Assembly (NCBI GenBank): GCA_021736745.1
Contig: JAIPFG010000164.1
Location: 1-7,117 of the forward strand
Source of the DNA: Pseudomonadales bacterium
GTDB lineage: Bacteria; Pseudomonadota; Gammaproteobacteria; Pseudomonadales; IMCC2047
Length of the DNA: 7,117 nucleotides
Reading direction: 5' to 3'
The notes under the pieces: generated by a model
The model's input: the letters and a program-made list of their open reading frames with translations, nothing else
Told to the model about the DNA's origin: nothing
The model's database searches: none
Shown here: positions 1 through 6,945 of the stretch, piece after piece
Layout of the letters: each line of letters opens with the position of its first letter
Position numbering within the stretch: the first letter of the stretch is position 1
Made by a program: the position numbers and the translations under genes

Positions 1-2
1 AT

Positions 3-926
3 ACCGGGCCGCAGTTCGATAATGGCCAACTCATTAAAACGGAACTGCCCAACCATAACCCAACCGGCATGCAGGCTTTTGCCTATAACACACGCCGCCC
101 CTATTTTAAGGACCCCAAGGTTCGCCAGGCTTTGGCTTACGCCTTTGATTTTGAATGGACCAATCAAAATATTTTTTATAGTGCCTACACCCGTACCCAT
201 AGTTATTTCTCCAACTCCGAATTGGCCTCGACTGGTCTGCCAAGTCCTGAGGAAAGGGCGATTCTCGAACCCTATAAAGCACAGGTACCACCGGAGGTTT
301 TTACTACTCCCTACCAACCACCTACCACGAAAGGTGACGGCAATATTCGCAGCAACATACGTCAGGCATTAAGTCTGTTGAAAGAAGCCGGTTGGCAAAT
401 CAAGAACAACCAGCTAACCCATGTTAAATCGGGTCAAATCATGGCGTTTGAGATTCTCCTCGTTAGCCCGACTTTTGAGCGCGTTGTCTTACCCTTTAAG
501 AAAAATCTCGCTAGACTGGGCGTTAAAGTAAACGTGAGTGTCATCGATCCGCAGCAATACATTAATCGGCTTAACAACTTTGATTTTGATATGATTGTTT
601 CCGTTTTCGGTCAGTCTAACTCACCAGGCAATGAACAAAGAGACTTTTGGCACTCCAGCGAGGCCGACCGTCCCGGCAGCAGAAATCTGATGGGTATTAA
701 AGACCCAGTGGTCGATGCTCTAATCGAACAAGTGATTGGCGCACCGGATAGGGAAGCCCTGGTGAACCGAACGCGCGCACTTGATCGCGTGCTTCTCTGG
801 GGGCATTATGTCATCCCTCAATTCCATAATCGTAGCTATCGCATCGCCTATTGGGATAAATTTGAGCGGCCCCAAGTGATGGCAAAATTCAGCTTAGGCA
901 TAGACACCTGGTGGACAAAAAAATAA
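3..926 (+). CDS. yejA: YejA-like periplasmic peptide-binding protein of an ABC importer (5' partial)
   Basis: This is the C-terminal half of an extracellular solute-binding protein of family 5 (SBP_bac_5). The reading frame is open from the first bases of the window, so the true start and the signal peptide lie upstream. About 307 residues are visible, against roughly 600 for the E. coli YejA family. The stretch MQAFAYNTRRPYF, followed by DPKVRQALAYAFDFEW and later SYFSNSELASTGLP, is highly characteristic of YejA. The protein should bind oligopeptides in the periplasm and hand them to the YejB/YejE permeases encoded next. The stop is 35 bases before yejB, on the same strand. The methionine at position 69 lies inside the conserved domain and is not a start. 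Identification rests on remembered family similarity and on the yejBEF genes that follow; the exact substrate cannot be read from the sequence. Confidence 0.93.
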   Translation, partial: TGPQFDNGQLIKTELPNHNPTGMQAFAYNTRRPYFKDPKVRQALAYAFDFEWTNQNIFYSAYTRTHSYFSNSELASTGLPSPEERAILEPYKAQVPPEVFTTPYQPPTTKGDGNIRSNIRQALSLLKEAGWQIKNNQLTHVKSGQIMAFEILLVSPTFERVVLPFKKNLARLGVKVNVSVIDPQQYINRLNNFDFDMIVSVFGQSNSPGNEQRDFWHSSEADRPGSRNLMGIKDPVVDALIEQVIGAPDREALVNRTRALDRVLLWGHYVIPQFHNRSYRIAYWDKFERPQVMAKFSLGIDTWWTKK

Positions 927-961
927 AAACATTAACCTCTTACAGTGATTAACTAACCCGC

Positions 962-2059
962 ATGTCAGCCTATATCATACGCCGGCTTCTATTGATGATT
1001 CCGACCCTGTTCGGGATTATGCTGATCAATTTTGCAATCGTTCAGATCGCACCGGGCGGCCCGGTAGAACAGACACTCGCGCGTATTCAGGGGTTGGATA
1101 CCGGCGGTGCGACCTCTCGCATCAGCGGTGCGGGGCAGACCGAAGTACGCGGATCGACCAGCAGTCAACAGAACAGCAAGTATCGGGGTGCACAGGGACT
1201 GGATCCTGAGTTGATCGCTAAAATCGAACGCCTCTATGGTTTTGACAAGCCAGCTTATGAACGTTTTTGGCTAATGATGAAAAACTATGCCACTTTCCAA
1301 TTTGGCGATAGCTTCTATCGCGACGCCAAAGTCACCGACCTGATCTTGGAGAAAATGCCAGTATCCATTTCCCTCGGACTTTGGAGCACCTTAATTATTT
1401 ATCTGATTTCCATTCCGCTGGGTATAAAAAAAGCCATTAAACATGGTTCAAAATTTGATCTCTGGACCAGTACTTTCGTGATCGTCGGCTACGCCATACC
1501 AGGCTTTTTATTCGCAATTTTCCTAATTGTTTTTTTTGCCGGCGGCAGTTATCTGGACTGGTTCCCCTTGCGCGGCTTGACCTCACCTAATTGGGCAGAA
1601 TTAAGCCTCATCGGCAAAATACTTGATTATTTCTGGCATCTGGTTCTGCCCATCACCGCCATGTCGATTGGCGGGTTTGCCACACTGACCATGCTCACCA
1701 AAAACTCCTTTCTCGACGAGATCAACAAACAATACGTCATCACCGCCCGAGCCAAAGGCTTGGCGGAAAATCAAGTCCTTTACGGTCACGTCTTTCGCAA
1801 TGCCATGCTGATTATCATCGCCGGCTTCCCTGGTCTACTGATTGAAATATTTTTTGCAGGATCATTGTTAATTGAAGTGATTTTCTCCCTAGACGGCCTC
1901 GGACTGCTCAGCTTCGAGTCAGTATTGAATCGGGACTACCCAGTGTTCTTCGGTACACTTTTTATCTTTACCCTGCTCGGCATGCTGATTAAATTAATCA
2001 GCGACATCACCTACAGCCTGGTGGACCCCCGGATTGATTTTGAGAGTCGGGAAAATTGA
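962..2059 (+). CDS. yejB: YejB-like inner-membrane permease of a peptide ABC importer
   Basis: This 365-residue permease is almost the same length as E. coli YejB (about 364). It belongs to the DppB/OppB class of binding-protein-dependent permeases. The N-terminus (AYIIRRLLLMIPTLFGI) forms the first membrane segment, residues about 8-29. A periplasmic insert with GLDPELIAKIERLYGFDKP (79-97) follows. Further membrane segments lie at about 136-156, 168-194, 222-245, 281-308 and 327-350. The cytoplasmic coupling loop that docks on the ATPase is at about 261-282 (TARAKGLAEN, then HVFRNAM). The C-terminus VDPRIDFE is typical of the family. The ATG at 962 matches the conserved start of the family, but no Shine-Dalgarno-like sequence is visible in the 35 bases after yejA. 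The protein pairs with YejE to form the membrane channel. Confidence 0.95.
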   Translation: MSAYIIRRLLLMIPTLFGIMLINFAIVQIAPGGPVEQTLARIQGLDTGGATSRISGAGQTEVRGSTSSQQNSKYRGAQGLDPELIAKIERLYGFDKPAYERFWLMMKNYATFQFGDSFYRDAKVTDLILEKMPVSISLGLWSTLIIYLISIPLGIKKAIKHGSKFDLWTSTFVIVGYAIPGFLFAIFLIVFFAGGSYLDWFPLRGLTSPNWAELSLIGKILDYFWHLVLPITAMSIGGFATLTMLTKNSFLDEINKQYVITARAKGLAENQVLYGHVFRNAMLIIIAGFPGLLIEIFFAGSLLIEVIFSLDGLGLLSFESVLNRDYPVFFGTLFIFTLLGMLIKLISDITYSLVDPRIDFESREN

Positions 2060-3093
2060 TGCCGAAATTGAAACTCAACCCTATTAACAAACGTCGTCTT
2101 GATGTTTTCAAATCCCACAAGCGCGGCTATTACTCCCTTTGGATCTTTCTCATTTTATTTGTATTAAGCCTGTTTGCGAAGTTTATCGCCAATGATAAGC
2201 CTATTCTGGTTTATTACGATCATGCGATATATATGCCCGTTTTCAAGGTCTATCCGGAAACCACCTTTGGTGGAGAGTTTGAAACAGAAGCAGAATACCG
2301 GGATGAATTTGTCGCTGACCTGATCAATGAAAAAGGCTGGATTGTTTGGCCTATCATTCGCTATAGCTATGACACCATTAATTACTCCCTTGATCAGCCG
2401 GCCCCCTCTCCCCCCAGCAAAGAAAATTGGCTCGGGACGGACGACCAGGCAAGAGATGTTAGCGCACGTGTCATTTATGGTTTTCGTATTTCAGTGCTGT
2501 TTGCGTTGACACTCTCCATTATTAGCTCACTGATTGGGGTTGCTGTGGGTGCCATGCAGGGTTTTTATGGAGGAAAGATTGATCTCTTTGGGCAACGGTT
2601 TATTGAGATATGGGGCAGCATACCTCGCCTCTACCTGCTTATTATCCTGTCCAGTATTGTTGTCCCAAACTTTTGGTGGTTACTTGGAATCATGCTGCTC
2701 TTTAGCTGGATGGCTTTGATTGATGTGGTCCGTGCAGAATTTTTACGTGGCCGTAATCTTGAATATGTCCGGGCCGCACGCGCCCTCGGCTTGGGTAATC
2801 GCAGCATTATGTTTAAACACATATTACCCAACGCCATGGTCGCGACCATGACCTTTCTGCCATTTATATTGACCGGCGCTATTACGACCTTAACCGCCCT
2901 GGACTTCCTCGGCTTTGGTTTGCCTCCAGGCTCGCCATCCTTGGGCGAGCTCGTGGCGCAAGGAAAATCCAATTTGCAGGCCCCTTGGCTGGGTATTTCT
3001 GCATTTTTAGTGCTCTCCATCATGCTAACACTGCTGGTCTTTATCGGCGAGGCGGCACGCGATGCTTTTGACCCAAGGAAAACGTTAGTATGA
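2059..3093 (+). CDS. yejE: YejE-like inner-membrane permease of a peptide ABC importer
   Basis: This 344-residue permease of the DppC/OppC class is the second half of the channel. E. coli YejE is about 341 residues. I chose the ATG at 2059, whose A is shared with the last base of the yejB stop (TGATG). A TTG one codon earlier is possible but less likely. A weak purine-rich site (GGGA, 2049-2052) precedes it. The first membrane segment is at residues about 25-43. It is followed by a long periplasmic part ending in NWLGTDDQARDV (123-134), a typical family motif. Later membrane segments are at about 144-168, 190-222, 260-287 and 313-331. The coupling loop, AARALGLGNR then HILPNAM, spans about 237-260. 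The C-terminus EAARDAFDPRK also fits the family. The 1-base overlap with yejB and 4-base overlap with yejF indicate coupled translation. Confidence 0.95.
   Translation: MPKLKLNPINKRRLDVFKSHKRGYYSLWIFLILFVLSLFAKFIANDKPILVYYDHAIYMPVFKVYPETTFGGEFETEAEYRDEFVADLINEKGWIVWPIIRYSYDTINYSLDQPAPSPPSKENWLGTDDQARDVSARVIYGFRISVLFALTLSIISSLIGVAVGAMQGFYGGKIDLFGQRFIEIWGSIPRLYLLIILSSIVVPNFWWLLGIMLLFSWMALIDVVRAEFLRGRNLEYVRAARALGLGNRSIMFKHILPNAMVATMTFLPFILTGAITTLTALDFLGFGLPPGSPSLGELVAQGKSNLQAPWLGISAFLVLSIMLTLLVFIGEAARDAFDPRKTLV
3075..3079 (+). promoter_or_regulatory. Ribosome binding site of yejF
   Basis: AAGGA lies 10 bases before the ATG at 3090, inside the end of yejE. It supports this start and the ATGA overlap of the two genes. 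Confidence 0.6.
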
Positions 3094-4685
3094 GCACGTT
3101 CCCGATTCTACAGGTCAAAAATCTGAGTGTTGACTTTAAGGTCAACAGTTCACAGGTTCACGCAGTAAAAGGGGTGTCTTTCCAATTGGAAAAAGGCAAA
3201 ACGTTGGCCTTGGTTGGGGAGTCTGGTTCCGGTAAATCCGTATCAGCCTTATCCGTATTACAATTACTGCCCTACCCCACCGCCAGCCATCCGAGCGGCA
3301 GCATCCTGTTTGATGGTCAGGAAGTCATCAACCTTAATCCGGAACAACTACGAAAAATTCGTGGCAACCGGGTCAGCATGATCTTTCAGGAACCAATGAC
3401 CTCACTGAATCCGCTACATACGGTGGAAAAACAAATCCGTGAAGTCCTGTTCCTGCATAAAGATATCAAAGGACAGCAAGCCACTAAACGTATTTTGGAG
3501 CTGTTGGCGCTGGTCGGCATTCGCAACCCTCAACAAAAGCTGGGCGCATTCCCCCATGAACTCTCAGGCGGTCAGCGCCAGCGTGTCATGATTGCCATGG
3601 CGCTAGCGAACGAACCTGATTTATTGATCGCGGACGAACCCACCACCGCCTTGGATGTGACCATACAAGCGCAAATTCTTAATTTGCTTGCGGACTTACA
3701 AAAGAAAATAGGAATGGCCATCTTATTAATTACGCATGACTTGGGAATCGTACGTCATTTTAGCGATCAGGTTTGCATCATGCATCAGGGCAAAATTGTT
3801 GAATCCGGGAACACCACTCAGATTTTTACCGCACCTACCCATGAGTACAGCATTAAACTCCTCAGCGCTGAACCAAAAGGTACTCCCGCGGCCATCATGA
3901 CAGAGGCTAAACCGCTTTTAAGCACGGAAAATCTAAATGTTTGGTTTCCGATTAAAAAAGGTGTCATGGCTCGCGTGGTCGACTACATAAAGGCGGTCAG
4001 GGATATTAATCTCGAAGTTAAGCAGGGCCGTACGCTCGGCATTGTCGGCGAAAGCGGCTCAGGAAAAACAACCTTGGGTTTGGCACTGATACGCCTGATT
4101 GAAAGTAAAGGACTCATTTGCTTTAAGCAACAAGCTATCAGTGGGTTAAATCAATCACAAATGCGCCCGTTACGACGTGAAATTCAGATAGTTTTTCAAG
4201 ATCCTTTTGGCAGCCTGAGCCCACGCATGTCTATTGCCGAGATTGTCGGCGAAGGGTTAGGCATTCACGATCCGGATAATAAAACCCAACATGAGCAGAA
4301 AGTCATTGCAGCGCTCGAGGAAGTCGGACTGGATCCCGAGACGCGTGATCGCTACCCCCATGAGTTCTCCGGTGGCCAACGACAGCGGATTGCCATTGCG
4401 CGTGCGCTGATACTGAAACCCAAACTCATTATTCTTGACGAACCCACTTCCGCACTGGACAGAACAGTCCAATCACAAATCGTCGACCTTTTGCGCGATC
4501 TTCAACTGAAATATCAGCTTAGTTACATTTTTATTAGTCATGACTTGGCTGTCGTCAAAGCTCTCAGCCATGAACTCATGGTCATGAAAGAAGGCCTGGT
4601 GGTTGAACAGGGCGATGCCGATACCATTTTCAAACAACCTCACCATGAATATACTCGCGCCCTGATGCGAGCCGCTTTCTACTGA
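3090..4685 (+). CDS. yejF: YejF-like ABC importer ATPase with two fused nucleotide-binding domains
   Basis: This 531-residue cytoplasmic protein carries two complete ABC ATPase domains and supplies the energy for the YejB/YejE channel. E. coli YejF is about 529 residues. In domain 1, Walker A is GESGSGKS at 43-50, the Q-loop glutamine is Q100, the signature LSGGQ is at 158-162, Walker B with the catalytic glutamate is LLIADE at 178-183, and the switch histidine is H216. In domain 2, Walker A is GESGSGKT at 320-327, the Q-loop is Q370, the signature FSGGQ is at 426-430, Walker B is LIILDE at 446-451, and the histidine is H484. Both sites therefore look catalytically competent. After domain 1, the segment around TAPTHEYSIKLLSAEP (247-262) is the usual oligopeptide-transporter tail, and HHEYTRALMRAAF repeats it at the C-terminus. 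The start overlaps the yejE stop by 4 bases. No hairpin terminator follows before fabI, so some read-through is possible. Confidence 0.95.
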   Translation: MSTFPILQVKNLSVDFKVNSSQVHAVKGVSFQLEKGKTLALVGESGSGKSVSALSVLQLLPYPTASHPSGSILFDGQEVINLNPEQLRKIRGNRVSMIFQEPMTSLNPLHTVEKQIREVLFLHKDIKGQQATKRILELLALVGIRNPQQKLGAFPHELSGGQRQRVMIAMALANEPDLLIADEPTTALDVTIQAQILNLLADLQKKIGMAILLITHDLGIVRHFSDQVCIMHQGKIVESGNTTQIFTAPTHEYSIKLLSAEPKGTPAAIMTEAKPLLSTENLNVWFPIKKGVMARVVDYIKAVRDINLEVKQGRTLGIVGESGSGKTTLGLALIRLIESKGLICFKQQAISGLNQSQMRPLRREIQIVFQDPFGSLSPRMSIAEIVGEGLGIHDPDNKTQHEQKVIAALEEVGLDPETRDRYPHEFSGGQRQRIAIARALILKPKLIILDEPTSALDRTVQSQIVDLLRDLQLKYQLSYIFISHDLAVVKALSHELMVMKEGLVVEQGDADTIFKQPHHEYTRALMRAAFY

Positions 4686-4718
4686 CAAGACACTTTCCAG
4701 CTACCTGCTAACTCTTTA

Positions 4719-4747
4719 TCGAATTTAGTCGATGCTTTCGCTATACT
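4719..4747 (+). promoter_or_regulatory. Candidate sigma-70 promoter of fabI
   Basis: A good -10 box, TATACT, sits at 4742-4747. It is paired at 17 bases with a weak -35 box, TCGAAT, at 4719-4724 that matches the consensus at three of six positions. Transcription would start near 4754 and leave a leader of about 40 bases. The rest of the 109-base gap between yejF and fabI (4686-4794) shows no gene. The promoter is inferred from sequence only. Confidence 0.55.
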
Positions 4748-4782
4748 AGCCCGCATTTCTTGCTACATTCGTCATAAACTTT

Positions 4783-4787
4783 AAGGA
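4783..4787 (+). promoter_or_regulatory. Ribosome binding site of fabI
   Basis: AAGGA is placed 7 bases before the ATG at 4795. This is optimal spacing and fixes the fabI start. Confidence 0.75.
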
Positions 4788-4794
4788 ATTCGCT

Positions 4795-5586
4795 ATGGGT
4801 TTTCTCTCTGGTAAAAAGATTTTGATTGTTGGGGTTGCCAGTAAATTATCAATCGCTTCGGGCATTGCCGAAGCCTGCTATCGTGAAGGTGCAGAGCTCG
4901 CCTTTACCTATCAAAATGAAAAATTGAAATCCCGTGTAGAGGGCTTTGCGGAAAACTGGGGTTCAAAGATCACTCTTCCCTGCGATGTTGCCGATGATGC
5001 GCAAATAGAGTCCGTGTTTTCTGATTTAAGCCAGCAATGGGATGGTTTGGACGGCATTGTTCATGCCGTTGGGTTTGCCCCTAGCCACGAGTTGGATGGA
5101 AACTATGTAGATGTCACTACCCGTGAGGGATTTAAAATCGCCCACGACATTAGTTCTTACAGTTTTGTTGCCCTGGCCAAAGGCGGTCGTGAAATGATGC
5201 AAGGACGGCACGGTGCCTTATTAACCCTGACTTATCTCGGTTCAGAACGTACGATGCCCAATTACAACGTAATGGGGTTAGCAAAGGCCAGTCTGGAGGC
5301 GAATGTGCGCTATATGGCCCGTAGTCTGGGACCTGAGGGTACTCGCGTTAATGGCGTTTCCGCTGGCCCTATCAGAACACTCGCCGCCTCCGGCATCAAA
5401 AGCTTCCGCCGTATGCTCGATTACAATGAAAAGCAAACGCCTCTCAGACACAATACCACCATTGACGAGGTAGGCGATGCCTCTGCTTTTCTTTTATCCA
5501 ATTTGGCTCGAGGCATTACCGGAGAAATTCTTTATGTCGATGGCGGATTTAACACTACTGCAATGGGCGATTTAAACGACGAATAA
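4795..5586 (+). CDS. fabI: Enoyl-[acyl-carrier-protein] reductase (NADH), FabI
   Basis: FabI reduces the trans-2-enoyl-ACP double bond in the last step of each cycle of type II fatty acid synthesis, in the cytoplasm. It is the target of triclosan and isoniazid-type inhibitors. The 263 residues match the E. coli length (262). The N-terminal Rossmann fold is of the divergent short-chain dehydrogenase type, with GVASKLSIASGIA at 13-25 for NADH binding, CDV at 63-65 and HAVGFAP at 90-96. The catalytic residues are Y147, Y157 and K164 (Y-x6-K), equivalent to Y146, Y156 and K163 of E. coli. SAGPIRTLAASGIKSF follows, then the C-terminal VDGGF. Residues known to give triclosan resistance when changed in E. 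coli (G93, M159, F203) are wild type here (G93, M160, F204), so an ordinary inhibitor-sensitive enzyme is expected. The gene has its own promoter-like region and a strong terminator, so it is probably a separate unit from yejABEF. Confidence 0.97.
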   Translation: MGFLSGKKILIVGVASKLSIASGIAEACYREGAELAFTYQNEKLKSRVEGFAENWGSKITLPCDVADDAQIESVFSDLSQQWDGLDGIVHAVGFAPSHELDGNYVDVTTREGFKIAHDISSYSFVALAKGGREMMQGRHGALLTLTYLGSERTMPNYNVMGLAKASLEANVRYMARSLGPEGTRVNGVSAGPIRTLAASGIKSFRRMLDYNEKQTPLRHNTTIDEVGDASAFLLSNLARGITGEILYVDGGFNTTAMGDLNDE

Positions 5587-5603
5587 GCCTATTGGTTATT
5601 TTG

Positions 5604-5637
5604 TACAAAAAAGCCCCGCATGCGGGGCTTTTTTGTA
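5604..5637. terminator. Bidirectional rho-independent terminator between fabI and the convergent operon
   Basis: A perfect 34-base inverted repeat with a GCCCCGCATGCGGGGC core (5613-5628) is flanked by six A on the left and six T on the right. Read on the plus strand it is a GC-rich hairpin followed by a U tract, 17 bases after the fabI stop. Read on the minus strand it has the same structure, 48 bases beyond the stop of the secreted-protein gene. It can therefore end both convergent transcripts. Confidence 0.93.
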
Positions 5638-5685
5638 ACGACTACCCCACCTAACAAAATCCTACCTTAGTTTGTTTGAAACTAA

Positions 5686-6297
5686 TTATCGACCAGGACG
5701 ATCAGGTCTTGCTGGTAGTTCTGGACGATCGGGGCGATCAGGTCGATTGGGTCTTACAGGCCTTTCTGGACGATCTGGAATTTCAGGCCTTTCTGGCAAA
5801 TCTGAGACATCCGGTTTCTCAGGTCGTAATGGTCGATCGGGAACACTAGGCCTACTATCAGTCTCAGGTCGCTGCGGTTTAAGTTCACTTTTTTGTATAC
5901 CCAACAATGTGGAGTGATTGTTTCCTTGATCCACTTCAGATCTTAAGTGATTTCCAGTTGAAATCACCTGTGCTTGAACCGGCTTGTCTTTTTCTTTTTT
6001 TACGTTGTCATCAGCGACCTTTTGTTTCTTAATAAATTGCTCGATAGCCGGCCCTTGATTACCAATACCAGCAGGGGGGGGTATGACTTGACGGCCCGTT
6101 ACAGGACTTTCCGGTAGAGTTGGCTTTTCGTTTTTATCTAACACCACGGGCGGTAGCTTAATGAGGTGAATTTTTTCTTCAGGTGGAAGCTCTCCCTCTA
6201 TGATACTGATATGAATTCCATTACCCGCATAGAGGGGTGAGCGCATCATAGCACTCAGCAATATCACCAGAAATAATTTATAAATGCTTATCTTCAT
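5686..6297 (-). CDS. Secreted protein of unknown function with a C-terminal P-[D/E]-R triplet-repeat tail
   Basis: I do not recognise this 203-residue protein as a named family. The chosen start (ATG at 6297) gives a clear signal peptide: basic MKISIYK, hydrophobic LFLVILLSAMM, and probable cleavage after LYA at residue 24. Upstream in-frame ATG codons (6354, 6369, 6384) would overlap the anti-sigma gene by up to 68 bases and hide the signal. The possible ribosome binding site GAAGG (6315-6311) is rather distant, at 13 bases. Residues 25-140 are polar and low in complexity, with short proline patches (IKLPPVV, VIPPPAG) and a lysine-rich stretch (98-105). From 141 to 201, proline occupies every third position except 147 (Asp) and 165 (Ser). 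The residue after proline is mostly D or E and the next mostly R. Such a tail should form an extended polyproline-II-like rod with alternating charges. No cysteine, sortase motif, lipobox or membrane anchor is seen. It is the third gene of the sigma/anti-sigma operon, 19 bases after the anti-sigma stop, so it is probably regulated with them or is itself part of the signalling. Placement in the periplasm or outside the cell is inferred. Confidence 0.8.
   Translation of the reverse strand: MKISIYKLFLVILLSAMMRSPLYAGNGIHISIIEGELPPEEKIHLIKLPPVVLDKNEKPTLPESPVTGRQVIPPPAGIGNQGPAIEQFIKKQKVADDNVKKEKDKPVQAQVISTGNHLRSEVDQGNNHSTLLGIQKSELKPQRPETDSRPSVPDRPLRPEKPDVSDLPERPEIPDRPERPVRPNRPDRPDRPELPARPDRPGR
5689..5877 (-). 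repeat. Degenerate triplet-codon repeat encoding the P-x-R tail
   Basis: Twenty-one consecutive amino acid triplets cover residues 141-203 of the secreted protein. Nineteen begin with proline, about twelve have D or E second, and about fifteen have R or K third. At the DNA level the period is 9 bases, but units differ at synonymous sites (for example CCTGATCGC against CCAGATCGT types). The array is therefore old or under protein-level selection rather than a fresh tandem expansion. Confidence 0.85.
6074..6081. repeat. Eight-base G/C homopolymer inside the secreted-protein gene
   Basis: The plus strand has eight consecutive G, read as CCCCCCCC in the coding strand, covering Pro73-Pro75. Such tracts are prone to slipped-strand changes in length. 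I translated both neighbouring states. One extra C gives a stop after Cys-Trp-Tyr-Trp. One C fewer gives a TAA about 27 codons later. Either change would remove the whole charged proline tail. Confidence 0.85.
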
Positions 6298-6316
6298 ACT
6301 AAATGATACGCCTTCA

Positions 6317-6940
6317 TCAAACTTTGCTGACAACAACTCTGACACTGCCGGCATCGATTCCTGACTCATAGGAAATATCAACATAACCTCCGGCGTCGCC
6401 TTGTAAGATCAAGGGCAGCTTAATAACGTTTTTCCCTTCCAATAATTCAGTTTGCCAATTTAATTCATGAATACTTTCATAACCTTGAAGAAATAAATTT
6501 TCTGCCCAAGAGACTTTGATTGTTGCATTAGCCTGGTAGGTATTGCTTTCAATAACGACATGAATGTTTTTGGTTTGATTGACTGCCATCTTCATTCTGT
6601 GCTGTTGTGTCTGTGTGATATCCGCCTGATCAATATCCTGGTTATAGATTAAACCAAATGTCAGGGTCAGAATTACCACAGCCGCCGCAGCGGTTAATAG
6701 ATGGTGACTTGTTGTTGGGGCATTTTGAGCAATAGCCACTGCAATGCTTCGTTCGACAAATCCTGGACTAGGTGGAGGAACAACTATTTTCCGTAGCATT
6801 TCATCCAGCTGATAATCCTGGCAAAAGTGCTGGCATAATGTACAGGACTCCAGATGACTCAAAACCTGCGGATCCGAACTGATTTCGTCGATGGGAACCA
6901 GGTTATCTAACAACTTCTGTCGTAATTCAGAACAATTCAT
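6317..6940 (-). CDS. Membrane-anchored anti-sigma factor with zinc-finger-type (zf-HC2-like) N-terminus
   Basis: This 207-residue protein has the layout of an ECF anti-sigma factor. The cytoplasmic N-terminus has H29-x3-C33-x2-C36 (HLESCTLC), the zinc-binding anti-sigma (ZAS) motif that lies where the domain grips its sigma factor. Cys3 near the start could be a further ligand. A single membrane segment is at about 81-99 (LLTAAAAVVILTLTFGLIY). The remaining 105 or so residues would lie in the periplasm. They look rich in beta strands (IHVVIES, ATIKVSW, NVIKLPLIL, GGYVDISY, VRVVVSK) and could sense a signal. The start at 6940 is preceded by AGGG at 8 bases and lies 5 bases after the sigma-factor stop, which strongly supports the pairing. 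The family role is to hold the sigma factor inactive until the membrane signal releases it. The signal is unknown. Confidence 0.85.
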   Translation of the reverse strand: MNCSELRQKLLDNLVPIDEISSDPQVLSHLESCTLCQHFCQDYQLDEMLRKIVVPPPSPGFVERSIAVAIAQNAPTTSHHLLTAAAAVVILTLTFGLIYNQDIDQADITQTQQHRMKMAVNQTKNIHVVIESNTYQANATIKVSWAENLFLQGYESIHELNWQTELLEGKNVIKLPLILQGDAGGYVDISYESGIDAGSVRVVVSKV

Positions 6941-6945
6941 CTTTT

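Noticed and set aside
22..372. Plus-strand 116-codon open frame in another frame of the yejA fragment.
   Set aside because: It overlaps the conserved YejA reading frame and has no family features.
2056..2058. TTG as the start codon of yejE.
   Set aside because: The next codon is ATG, forming the common TGATG stop/start overlap with yejB. It is the simpler choice and fits the family length.
2631..3023. Minus-strand 130-codon open frame inside yejE.
   Set aside because: It lies wholly opposite a strongly supported permease gene, shows a basic, proline-rich shadow composition and has no recognisable domain.
4686..4740. Possible terminator after yejF.
   Set aside because: No GC-rich hairpin followed by a T tract is visible in this stretch.
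5672..5917. Plus-strand open frame of 81 codons with collagen-like G-x-S/G-x-x repeats (GRSGRSGR and similar).
   Set aside because: It is the complementary reading of the P-x-R repeat on the minus strand, since proline codons CCN read backward as NGG and yield Gly/Arg/Ser. It would start with TTG, has no ribosome binding site, and lies just after the fabI terminator. The minus-strand gene has a signal peptide and operon context.
6298..6384. Longer version of the secreted protein beginning at the ATG at 6384.
   Set aside because: It would overlap the anti-sigma gene by 68 bases and place 29 polar residues before an obvious signal peptide. The internal ATG at 6297 is better.
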